Assembly: GCF_003330845.1 (NCBI RefSeq)
Contig: NZ_CP026121.1
Coordinates: 2,523,501-2,587,500 of the forward strand
DNA length: 64,000 nucleotides
Source of the DNA: Streptomyces sp. Go-475
Lineage (GTDB): Bacteria > Actinomycetota > Actinomycetes > Streptomycetales > Streptomycetaceae
Direction: 5' to 3'
Shown here in pieces: positions 58,001 to 64,000 of the stretch; within the stretch, counting starts at the first letter, position 1, and the number at the start of each line of letters is the position of its first letter. Position numbers and translations under genes: made by a program. The notes beneath the pieces are model-generated. The model was not told where the DNA came from and did not search any database. It saw only the letters and a program-made list of their open reading frames with translations.

Positions 58001-59254
58001 CCGACGATCCACCTGCGCTGGGAGGGCAAGCAGCCGGTCGGCGAGCTGGTCCTGGCCCCCGCGGGCGGCCTGTCCACCCGCGCGTCCGAGGTGCACATCA
58101 GCTCCCCGGACGGCGCGGCCATCGCCGGCGTGGACGAGAACGGCTGGGTCCGCTTCCCGCCCATCACCACCGACCGGCTCGACATCACCGTCACCGAGAC
58201 GGCCCCGCTGACCCTGCACAACCCGGTCGCCGACGAGGACCTGCGCCTCCCGGTGGGCCTCACCGAGGCGTACATCCCCTCCCTCGACCAGTACCGCACC
58301 CCGCAGCCGGACGGCACCCGGACGTTCTCGCTGCCCTGCGGGAAGGGCCCGGACGTGGCGCTCGACGGCGAGCTGTACCAGTCGAGCGTGAAGGGAACCG
58401 TGCGGGACCTGGTGGAGCGCCGGGGCGTGGCGGTGACGCTCTGCCAGGAGGGCCGCGGGGACGCAGAGGTGGAGCTGGCCGCGGGCGAGCACCGGCTGGA
58501 GGGCGGTGACGCGGGCCCGCTCGCGCTCACGGACGTGACCCTGACGCGCGGGACGGTCCCGGAGGAGGCCGCGGCCGGGCGCGAGCTGCGGATCCGGGAC
58601 TGGCTGGGCGACCAGCGCCGGGTGACGGTCGGCTCGGGCGCGGCCTCGTACCTCACGACGTACGAGAACTTCAACGAGGGCTGGCGGGCCACGCTGAACG
58701 GCAAGGAGCTGACCCCGGTGCGGCTGGACGGCTGGCAGCAGGGCTGGCGGATCCCGGCCGGGGCGGGCGGCTCGGTCGAGCTGTCCTACGAGCCGGCCAC
58801 CACCTACGACGCCGGGCTGATCGGCAGCGGTGTCGGCATCGCGGTCCTGCTGGGCCTGGCCGTCTGGCGCCGCCGGGCCCCCAACCCGGACGCGCCGCAG
58901 CCGGCTCCGCCGCTGCCCGGCCTGTGGCTCGGCGCGGTGGCGCTGACGCTGGTCGGAGCGGTGATCGCGGGCTGGTTCGCGCTGCTGGTCCCGGCGCTGG
59001 CGCTGCTCGCCGCGCGGCGGCACACGCTGCTGGTGCCGATCGCGTTCGCGGCCCTCGCGGCGGCGGGGATCGTCGCGGCCTTCGGCGCCGGGGAGCCGGT
59101 GGGCGCGGGCGGGGGCGCCTTCGGGCACGTGGCCCAACTGCTGGCGCTGATCGGCCTGTTCGCGGGACTGGTGAGCCTGCGGGAAGGGCCGCCGTCCGAG
59201 GCGCCGACCCAGCAGCTGCCGAGGACGGACACCGGGGAGGGCAAGCCCGCATGA
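55082..59254 (+). CDS. AftD-like membrane glycosyltransferase (DUF3367 / alpha-arabinofuranosyltransferase type)
   Basis: 1390 aa. N-terminal ~430 residues hold about ten membrane helices (LLGFWAVVFVLFLVVRPGRQTFDTKLGVTTDPG with the early acidic loop, LWPMLPFYWLCDLVRLPVWLAERLWMSL, LLVPFMGGVNASATLASLLPVGLYLLS). This is a GT-C fold using a polyprenyl donor. A large extracellular region follows with discoidin-like segments (SSYGNWLFHLPQYDPVNAFDGNPDTAWAEG, NLTDGDLTTAWIAGDRPTIHLRW), then four C-terminal helices (about 1240-1370). Mycobacterial AftD adds alpha-1,3-arabinofuranose to arabinogalactan, which Streptomyces lacks, so the acceptor here is another glycan. It is in the middle of an eight-gene overlapping chain. 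Confidence 0.88.
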   Translation: MTTTVQAPPPAAVPTTATASGPPEGPRSRRWLLGFWAVVFVLFLVVRPGRQTFDTKLGVTTDPGQFLADLGQLWHDRAGFGGIQDQYVGYLWPMLPFYWLCDLVRLPVWLAERLWMSLIVSVAFWGALRLAERLRVGSSASRLLGAVAYALWPLFTTVIGSTSAAALPGAFLPWVLLPLTNERYAARVAALRSALLVPFMGGVNASATLASLLPVGLYLLSRPPGPRMRKLIAWWAPAVIVVTAWWWVPLLLLGVYGENFLPYIETARTTTDTMSATEALRGAGNWVAYLHFGEAWLPAGWTVASSVLVVVCSALAAGLGLAGLARRDLPERRWLVLTVLVTALVLLAGYGGAFGAPFHGVVQDWLDGWLSPFRNIYKFQTGLALALALGLAHLVGVAAEPRGARQVRGRRFAPLVAAVLIVPGLLWPYLNGSILNPGSFQKLPAYWQATADWLEKYSPDSRALVVPATAHGIYTWGSPIDQPLDVLAESRWAQRDYVPFGTPGNRRAMDAVEQALLTGGEVPGLADYLSRAGLYYVVVRNDLDPDQIGSVPTTTVKRTLEQSGYERVTGLGPVMTGGRIARDAPLQVEGLYPRQRAVEIYRPTGDEVIRPGQAGLAPVSDTAVVSGGPEALLPLASQLRGRATVLTGDNHPGLGTPAVQVVGDGMRRADTRFGVVNAGTSYTYTRDERNAPDAQQDPGEKPRQILPTEGVEHQTVAELRGARSVTASSYGNWLFHLPQYDPVNAFDGNPDTAWAEGAPGTPDGQWLRIGFTGSYDMPSSFKVTPLPQESVRAAATKVRVETEKGARTSFLRPNGTTQSVKAPEGATRWMKLTITDSVERRAGLTGAGFSEIDLPDVRVTRMLRLPADADDATASATVVSLHRASDPTGLSATGTEAGLHRRFTTPAAGTYEVKATAVPVPGAELDELLYEVAPEQQARIVATADSTARLGAGLGARNLTDGDLTTAWIAGDRPTIHLRWEGKQPVGELVLAPAGGLSTRASEVHISSPDGAAIAGVDENGWVRFPPITTDRLDITVTETAPLTLHNPVADEDLRLPVGLTEAYIPSLDQYRTPQPDGTRTFSLPCGKGPDVALDGELYQSSVKGTVRDLVERRGVAVTLCQEGRGDAEVELAAGEHRLEGGDAGPLALTDVTLTRGTVPEEAAAGRELRIRDWLGDQRRVTVGSGAASYLTTYENFNEGWRATLNGKELTPVRLDGWQQGWRIPAGAGGSVELSYEPATTYDAGLIGSGVGIAVLLGLAVWRRRAPNPDAPQPAPPLPGLWLGAVALTLVGAVIAGWFALLVPALALLAARRHTLLVPIAFAALAAAGIVAAFGAGEPVGAGGGAFGHVAQLLALIGLFAGLVSLREGPPSEAPTQQLPRTDTGEGKPA

Positions 59255-60498
59255 CGACACCGGTGCGCGTTCCGTTCCCGGTGGTGGACGAGGTCTCCCG
59301 GCACTGCCTCCAGCAGGAGGAACCGGAGACCGTCCACATCGAGGTCCACCTCCCGGGGCCGCTCGACCCGACGCGGCTGCGCAAGGCGTTCACGGAGGCC
59401 CTGTACCGGCACCCGCGGATCCTGATGCGGGAGGCACGGGGGCCCTGGTACCGGCGGCGCTACGAGTGGGAGCTGACGGCGGAGCCGGACGTGGAGGTGG
59501 TGACCTTCGCCCCGTCGGGCCCCCGAGCCCTCCAGGACGCCAGGACCCGGGCCCTGGCGGAGGCCCCGCCGCTGTCGCTGTCCCCGCCGATACGGCTCGA
59601 AGTGGTGGACTCGGTCCTCTTCCTCACCATCAACCACACCGCCCTCGACGGCCCGGCCTGCCTCCGTGTCCTGGCGACGGCCGCGGAGCTCTACGGCGGC
59701 CGGGACAACGCCCCCGCGGCGCCCCCGGTCCGTCCCGCGGAACCCCGGCGGGAGACCCCGGCCTCCCCGGCCACCTGGTCACCCCCGGCGCGGGTGGCGC
59801 GCGGCACGCCCGACCCCTCGCCGGGCAACGGCATGCTCGTCACCGAACTCGCCCTGCCGCACCGCCCCAAGGGCTCCCCCTACACCGTCAACGACCAGCT
59901 CATGGTCGCCACGGCCCTGACCATCGCCCACTGGAACAGGGAGCACGGCGCCCGGCCGCGCCCCCTGCGCATCACCATGCCGGTGGACGACCGCCCCCGC
60001 GACACGAGCATGCCCATCGGCAACGGCACCCGCCTGGTCGAAGTGCCCTTCGCGCCGGGCGAGCTGACCGATCCCGACCTGCCCGACCTGCTCCGCCGCA
60101 CCGCGGAGCGGACCCGCGCGCTGAAGGCCCTCCCCCGGCCCCAGCTCGGCCACGGCGCCACCCTCCTCACCGCCCCCTGGGCGCCGGTCGCCGCCCGCGC
60201 CGCCCTCACCCGCGCCCTGCGCCGGGCCGCCGCGCCCTGGACGTCGACGACCCTGCTCAGCAACATCGGCCGCATCCCCTACCCGCTGGACTTCGGCGAG
60301 GAGGCGGGCCGCGCGCACGCGGTCTGGTTCTCCGCCCCGGCCCGCATGCCGCGCGGCCTGACCGTGACCACCGCCTCCACGGCCGGCCGCCTCCACCTCG
60401 CCCTGCGCTGGTCCCGGGCCCTGCTCAGCGACGGCGACGGCGCCCACCTCCGCGACCTCTTCGAGCACCATCTGCACACCACGGAGGCCACCCCGTGA
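59251..60498 (+). CDS. Condensation/acyltransferase-like protein (CoA-dependent acyltransferase fold)
   Basis: 415 aa, ATGA overlap upstream and GTGA overlap downstream. Family layout: HIEVHLPGPLDPTRLRKAFTEALYRHPRIL, active-site INHTALDGPACLRVLATAAELYGG, IGNGTRLVEVPFAPGEL, and TTLLSNIGRIPYPLDFGEEAG. The HHxxxDG motif of condensation domains and wax-ester synthases appears as NHTALDG: the catalytic second His and the Asp are kept while the first His is Asn. It probably acylates the glycan or a lipid carrier; donor unknown. Confidence 0.82.
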   Translation: MTTPVRVPFPVVDEVSRHCLQQEEPETVHIEVHLPGPLDPTRLRKAFTEALYRHPRILMREARGPWYRRRYEWELTAEPDVEVVTFAPSGPRALQDARTRALAEAPPLSLSPPIRLEVVDSVLFLTINHTALDGPACLRVLATAAELYGGRDNAPAAPPVRPAEPRRETPASPATWSPPARVARGTPDPSPGNGMLVTELALPHRPKGSPYTVNDQLMVATALTIAHWNREHGARPRPLRITMPVDDRPRDTSMPIGNGTRLVEVPFAPGELTDPDLPDLLRRTAERTRALKALPRPQLGHGATLLTAPWAPVAARAALTRALRRAAAPWTSTTLLSNIGRIPYPLDFGEEAGRAHAVWFSAPARMPRGLTVTTASTAGRLHLALRWSRALLSDGDGAHLRDLFEHHLHTTEATP

Positions 60499-61229
60499 CG
60501 ACCTCCCCCGGGAAACCCCGCGACCTGCGCGACTTCTACGAGAACCCGGTCGTGCCGGTCGCCTCCGGCACCCCGCGCAGCCTCCGCCAGGCCCGCATGC
60601 TGGCCCGGGCCCTCGGCCCGGCCACCGGCGGCCCCCGCACCGTCCTCGACATCGGCTGCGGAGACGGCACAGCCGCCGCCACCGCCGCCCCGCTCCTGAC
60701 CGGCCACCGCGTCATCGGCGTCGACTGGTCCCAGGACGCCCTGCGCCGCGCCCGCACCCGCGTCCCCCACGCCGTCCGCGGCGAACTCACCGGCGGCGGG
60801 CTGCCGTTCGCCGCCGAGTCGGCCGACGCCGTGCTGTTCAGCGAGGTCATCGAGCACCTCGTCGACCCGGACGCCGCGCTGGACGAGATCCGACGGATCC
60901 TGCGCCCCGGAGGCCATCTGATGCTCTCCACCCCGAACCTGGCCGCCTGGTACAACCGCGCCCTGCTGCTGGCCGGCGTGCAACCCGTCTTCTCGGAGGT
61001 CAGCCTGCGCGGCATCCACGGCCGCCCGGGCAAGGAGGTCGTGGGCCACCTGCGGCTCTACACCCCGCGCGCCCTGCGGGAGTTCGTCGCCGCGTCCGGG
61101 TTCACCGTCGTGACCCTCGAAGGCGCCCCCTTCCACGGCGTGCCGCGCCCGCTGCGCCCGCTGGACCGGCTGGCCTGCGCCCGGCCGCAGCTGGCGTCGA
61201 TCCTGCTGCTGCACGCCAGGAGGACGTGA
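60495..61229 (+). CDS. Class I SAM-dependent methyltransferase
   Basis: 244 aa from GTG 60495 (GTGA overlap). Motif I RTVLDIGCGDGTAAATAA, VIGVDWSQDALRRARTRV, ADAVLFSEVIEHLVDPDAALDEIRRILRPGGHLMLSTPNLAAW. Methyltransferase-11/23 type similar to those of O-antigen and glycopeptide decoration. One of three methyltransferases in the chain; lies 3 bp before the DMT-type membrane protein. Confidence 0.9.
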   Translation: MTTSPGKPRDLRDFYENPVVPVASGTPRSLRQARMLARALGPATGGPRTVLDIGCGDGTAAATAAPLLTGHRVIGVDWSQDALRRARTRVPHAVRGELTGGGLPFAAESADAVLFSEVIEHLVDPDAALDEIRRILRPGGHLMLSTPNLAAWYNRALLLAGVQPVFSEVSLRGIHGRPGKEVVGHLRLYTPRALREFVAASGFTVVTLEGAPFHGVPRPLRPLDRLACARPQLASILLLHARRT

Positions 61230-61232
61230 CCC

Positions 61233-62150
61233 ATGTGGTGGGGAGTGGCCGCGGCCCTGCTGGCGAACACCCTGTACAGCCTGGGCTTCGTGCTGGAGAA
61301 ACGGGCGCTCACCGCGCTGCCCGAGGTGAGCATCCGGCGGCCGGCCCGGCTGCTGCGCCTCGTCCTCGGCAGCCCGCTGTGGATCGGCGGCTCCCTCGCC
61401 CTCGCCGCCGGGTTCGCCGCGCAGCTCGTCGTCTACCGCACCCTGCCGATCGCCGCCGCGCAGGGCATCTTCGTCTCCGGTCTGGTGCTGCTCGTGCTGC
61501 TGTCGGCGCGGCTGCTCGGCGAGGAGACGACCGGGCGGGAAAGGTACGCCCTCGGCGCGATCCTGCTCGCCCTGCTGATGGTCGTGCTGTCACTGCGCGA
61601 GGGCTCGGACACCGTCAGCCAGGACGCCCCCTACCAGCTGATCCTGCTGGTGTGCGTACCGTCGCTGGCCGCCGGGCTGTGGCTGTACGGCTCCGCCGAG
61701 CGGCGCGCCCGCAACCGGCACCGGCGCCCGACGACCGGCGTCGAGTACGGCGTCGCCGTGGGCCTGCTGTACGGCGTCAGCTCACTGGCCATCAAGGGCG
61801 TCTCCAGCCACCTGACGACCGACGGGATCGGCGGCGCTGTGCTGGACCTGCTGAGCTCCCCGTACCCGTATCTGCTGCTGTTCACCGGCGTGTTCGGCCT
61901 GGTGATGTCGCAGGCGGCGCTGCAGCGCTGCCGGGCCTCGCTGATCGTGCCCGTGTGCACGACCGTGACCTCGCTGTTCACGGCCGTCCTCGGCACGCTG
62001 TCGTTCGGCGAGGCCCTGCCCGACGAGCCGCTGCGGCTCGCCCTGCGCGTGGCGGGCACGGCCCTGGCGGTCGCCGTCCTGCTCACCATGCCGAAGCACG
62101 ACTCCGCTCCCCAGCCCCCCGCACCAGCCAAGGAGTTGGCATCACCATGA
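61233..62150 (+). CDS. DMT/NIPA-type multi-pass membrane protein
   Basis: 305 aa with nine to ten hydrophobic helices, from GVAAALLANTLYSLGFVLEKRAL (EKRA is conserved in this family) through WIGGSLALAAGFAAQLVVYRTLPIAAAQGIFVSGLVLLVLLSARLLGEE to the repeated LIVPVCTTVTSLFTAVLGTLSFGE. Two related halves mark the drug/metabolite transporter superfamily; close relatives are small-molecule or Mg2+ transporters or undecaprenyl-sugar flippases of the ArnE type. Between sugar-modifying enzymes the latter, a carrier-lipid flippase, is plausible. ATGA overlap with the Trm112 gene. Confidence 0.82.
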   Translation: MWWGVAAALLANTLYSLGFVLEKRALTALPEVSIRRPARLLRLVLGSPLWIGGSLALAAGFAAQLVVYRTLPIAAAQGIFVSGLVLLVLLSARLLGEETTGRERYALGAILLALLMVVLSLREGSDTVSQDAPYQLILLVCVPSLAAGLWLYGSAERRARNRHRRPTTGVEYGVAVGLLYGVSSLAIKGVSSHLTTDGIGGAVLDLLSSPYPYLLLFTGVFGLVMSQAALQRCRASLIVPVCTTVTSLFTAVLGTLSFGEALPDEPLRLALRVAGTALAVAVLLTMPKHDSAPQPPAPAKELASP

Positions 62151-62368
62151 AGCCCGACGACCCGCTGCTGAAGATCCTGGCCTGCCCGCTCGACAAGGGC
62201 CCGCTGCATCTGCTGGCCGAGGAGTCCGGGCAGGAGGAGGCGCTGTACAACCCGCGCCTGCACCGCCGTTACCCGATCGTCGACGGCATCCCGCAACTGC
62301 TGCCGTCCTCGGGCGAGCAGGTCCCGGACGACGTGCACGAGGAACTGCTCAAGAGGTTGACCCCATGA
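62147..62368 (+). CDS. Trm112-family small protein
   Basis: 73 aa. Complete Trm112 pattern: LLKILACPLDKGPLHLLAEE and YNPRLHRRYPIVDGIPQLLPSSG. Trm112 proteins bind and stabilise class I methyltransferases; the usual two CxxC zinc pairs are reduced here to one Cys, as in many bacterial forms. Encoded between methyltransferase genes (60495 and 62365) with ATGA overlaps on both sides, so it is probably the activating partner of one of them. Confidence 0.88.
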   Translation: MKPDDPLLKILACPLDKGPLHLLAEESGQEEALYNPRLHRRYPIVDGIPQLLPSSGEQVPDDVHEELLKRLTP

Positions 62369-63192
62369 CCAGTCTGGCGGCGCGCCTCGCGCCTTTCCTG
62401 CCCGCCCGCCTGGTGGCCGCGACCGCCCGGGCGCTCTACCCCCGGTTCGAGCCGGAGCTGGCCCGGCTCGCCGAGCTGTGCCCGTCCGGCTGCGGTACGG
62501 CGGTGGACGTCGGCGGCTGGTACGGGCCGTGGACGCACCGGCTGTCCGGCCGCGCGGAGCACGTCGTGACGATCGAGCCGGTGCCGCACCTGGCCCGGCT
62601 GCTGGCCGCCGCGGTCCCGCCGAACGTGCGCGTGATCCGGGCGGCGGCCTCGGACCGTCCGGGCATCGCCCGGCTGTGGCTGCCGTCCGACGACTCGGGC
62701 GAACGGGGCGTGTCCTCGCTGGTCCGCCGCGACATCCACGGCCGGGCGCTGGACGTCCCCTGCGTCACGCTGGACGAGCTGGGCCTGCGGAACGTCGGCT
62801 TCATCAAGATCGACGTGGACGGCAACGAGCCGGCGGTGCTACGCGGGGCGACGGGCCTGCTGGCCCGCGACCGGCCCGCCCTCTTCGTCGAACTGGAGTC
62901 CCGCATCCAGCCGATCGCGCCGGTGGTGACGTACCTGTCCCTGCTCGGCTACGACGGCTGGGTGCTGCCCGGCGACAGCTGGGTGCCGCTCGCCGAGTTC
63001 CCCCTGGAGGACCACCAGGCGGACGCCTCGTACGTCGTCTCCCACGGCCTGCTCCGCCGCGTCCTGCCGTCCCCGCTGCTCAGGGGCCCGCGCTACGTCA
63101 ACTCGGTGCTGTTCCTGCCCGACAGGCGCCGCCCCGGCCCGGCCCGGGTGGGCGACGATGGGTCCCATGCCCTCCGGAAAGCGCCCCGCTAG
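62365..63192 (+). CDS. FkbM family methyltransferase
   Basis: 275 aa, ATGA overlap with the Trm112 gene. FkbM features: GTAVDVGGWYGPWTHRLS (motif I), VVTIEPVPHLARLLAAAV, LDVPCVTLDELGLRNVGFIKIDVDGNEPAVLRGATGLLARDRPALFVELESR. FkbM-type enzymes methylate sugar or polyketide hydroxyls and are common in glycan clusters. Third methyltransferase of the chain, and the last clearly linked gene; the downstream frame overlaps its end by 26 bp. Confidence 0.9.
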   Translation: MTSLAARLAPFLPARLVAATARALYPRFEPELARLAELCPSGCGTAVDVGGWYGPWTHRLSGRAEHVVTIEPVPHLARLLAAAVPPNVRVIRAAASDRPGIARLWLPSDDSGERGVSSLVRRDIHGRALDVPCVTLDELGLRNVGFIKIDVDGNEPAVLRGATGLLARDRPALFVELESRIQPIAPVVTYLSLLGYDGWVLPGDSWVPLAEFPLEDHQADASYVVSHGLLRRVLPSPLLRGPRYVNSVLFLPDRRRPGPARVGDDGSHALRKAPR

Positions 63193-63769
63193 CCCCTTCA
63201 CCCCGCTCGACTTCCAGCTGGTGCTGCTGCGCCGCATGGCCGACCACAACCCCGGCCTGGTGGAGGACGCCCGCCGTGAGCTGGGCGTCTCGATCGCCGA
63301 CATGCGCGAGGCCAACAAACGGTGGCAGGCGATGGTCCGCTCCCCGCGCTCCCGCGCGCCCCTGTCCCGCTACCGCTCGGTCCTGGGCGCCCCCGACTCC
63401 CGTACCCCCCGCCGGATCGGCGACCTCGACTGCGAGGCCTGGCTGTGGCCCGTGCCCCTCTGGCCCGACCTGCGCTTCGAGGTGCTGACCGCCCCCACCG
63501 GCGCCGTGTGGAACGAGTGGCTGGTCCGCGCCCCGGGCGCGAAGGGCCCCGGCCTGCGCACCTTGGACGACCTCGCCCCCTGGTCCTGCACGGTCGACGA
63601 GGCGTCCCGCGCCTTCGCCCCGGCCCGTCCCCTCCAGGGCTCGGCCCCGACCCGGTGGGGGCTGGCGTTCACCGCGCCCGACGCCCAGGGCGTCCGGCGG
63701 GAGGTGGTCGCGGAGTTCACCTGGGGGTTGCTGCAGCGGGTGGCGGTCACCGGCCGGGCGGAGGCGTGA
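63167..63769 (+). CDS. Hypothetical protein, conserved-looking
   Basis: 200 aa from ATG 63167 (63158 in frame too), overlapping the FkbM gene 3' end. No motif I recognise. Seen: LDFQLVLLRRMADHNPGLVEDARRELGVSIADMREANKRW (helical), then a beta-rich section (WLWPVPLWPDLRFEVLTAPTGAVWNEWLVRA, RWGLAFTAPDAQGVRREVVAEFTWGLLQ). Codon use matches its neighbours, so it is probably real. Probably co-transcribed with the glycan chain. Confidence 0.6.
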   Translation: MPSGKRPASPFTPLDFQLVLLRRMADHNPGLVEDARRELGVSIADMREANKRWQAMVRSPRSRAPLSRYRSVLGAPDSRTPRRIGDLDCEAWLWPVPLWPDLRFEVLTAPTGAVWNEWLVRAPGAKGPGLRTLDDLAPWSCTVDEASRAFAPARPLQGSAPTRWGLAFTAPDAQGVRREVVAEFTWGLLQRVAVTGRAEA

Positions 63770-63805
63770 CCCATCCACCGGCCCGCCGGGGCACGAGCGG
63801 CCCGG

Positions 63806-64000
63806 TCACCCGGCGGCGGCCAGCACCGCCCGCACGACCCGCGGCAGGGAGTCGGGGTGCAGGCCGAGGAACAGGTTCGGCTCGACCAGCTCCAGCTCCA
63901 TCACGCACGGCTCCCCGTCCGGCCCGGTGACGAGGTCGACCCGCGCGTACAGCAGCTCCGCGCCCCCGGGCACGGCGGCCAACGCCCGCTCCGCGACGGC
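63806..64000 (-). CDS. ATP-grasp domain protein (partial, C-terminal 64 residues)
   Basis: The visible frame reads AVAERALAAVPGGAELLYARVDLVTGPDGEPCVMELELVEPNLFLGLHPDSLPRVVRAVLAAAG to stop at 63806; the start lies beyond base 64000. LLYARVDLV with MELELVEPNLFL is the end of the ATP-grasp fold that holds Mg-binding Glu and Asn, as in RimK- and cycloserine-ligase-like carboxylate-amine ligases. It converges on the hypothetical gene across 36 bp. Substrate unknown. Confidence 0.75.
   Translation of the reverse strand, partial: AVAERALAAVPGGAELLYARVDLVTGPDGEPCVMELELVEPNLFLGLHPDSLPRVVRAVLAAAG

Noticed and set aside
54986..59260. 1424-codon open frame on the minus strand
   Set aside because: It lies antisense to the AftD-like gene and reads as Arg/Pro/Gln-rich low-complexity sequence, a codon-bias shadow.
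1..64000. CRISPR arrays, tRNA or rRNA genes, insertion sequences, prophage or integrative elements
   Set aside because: No regular spaced repeats, clover-leaf sequences, transposase or integrase motifs were found on either strand.

Overview
The window is high-GC chromosomal DNA of a Streptomyces or a close relative. The evidence is strong G/C bias at third codon positions, GTG and TTG starts, many ATGA/GTGA stop-start overlaps, Tat-type (RR) secretion signals, the ATP-binding/XRE/DUF397 regulatory trio, DUF3068 and DUF4360 proteins, and short G+C-rich hairpins between convergent genes. I see no rRNA, tRNA, CRISPR array, integrase, transposase or prophage gene. This reads as ordinary core or arm-proximal chromosome rich in saccharolytic genes.

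Layout. 1-13 kb: a GH3 beta-glucosidase (cut by the window edge), TetR, RidA, LysR, a secreted pyroglutamyl-peptidase-like protein whose catalytic Cys position holds Ser, an EI24/CysZ-like membrane protein, a secreted M14 carboxypeptidase coupled to a class-C-type serine hydrolase, Ohr, an NADP-dependent reductase divergent from a MarR regulator, and an O-methyltransferase. 14-23 kb: an acid-sugar locus (enolase-superfamily dehydratase, Zn alcohol dehydrogenase, U32-like TIM-barrel protein), then a ChvE/GguAB-type sugar ABC transporter and an aldose 1-epimerase. 23-25 kb: a PLP aminotransferase with a disrupted Pro/Ala tail. 25-27.4 kb: two secreted GH43 arabinan-active enzymes. 27.5-33 kb: regulatory trio, arginase-family protein, YCII protein, alpha/beta hydrolase, DUF4360 protein. 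32.8-37 kb: a large Tat-exported GH35 beta-galactosidase and a secreted propeller-like protein. 37-42.7 kb: a five-gene arabinose/arabinan operon (binding protein, two permeases, GH43, GH51). 42.9-46.4 kb: a metalloprotease-like / membrane protein / FAD-oxidoreductase trio. 46.4-48 kb: SMP-30 lactonase and IclR regulator. 48-53 kb: TerD fused to a PD-(D/E)XK-like domain, a PucR regulator, and DUF2613-like and DUF3068 proteins. 53-63 kb: an overlapping chain of eight genes (GT4, methyltransferase, AftD-like membrane glycosyltransferase, acyltransferase-like, methyltransferase, DMT-type membrane protein, Trm112, FkbM) that looks like an envelope-glycan assembly operon.

How it fits together. The main result is a conserved ~37-bp element with two TCGAAC half-sites exactly 19 bp apart. 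It lies in front of five units: the acid-sugar dehydratase (14093-14129), the U32-like gene (16497-16533), the GH43 pair (27469-27505), the ABC-GH43-GH51 operon (42695-42731) and the IclR gene itself (48095-48131). In the four cases where a promoter is readable it lies just downstream of the -10 box. This ties arabinan hydrolysis, sugar uptake and an oxidative acid-sugar branch into one candidate IclR regulon covering 34 kb. It suggests a non-phosphorylative L-arabinose route built from enzyme families unlike the textbook set. That assignment is inference; the shared element is visible directly in the sequence.
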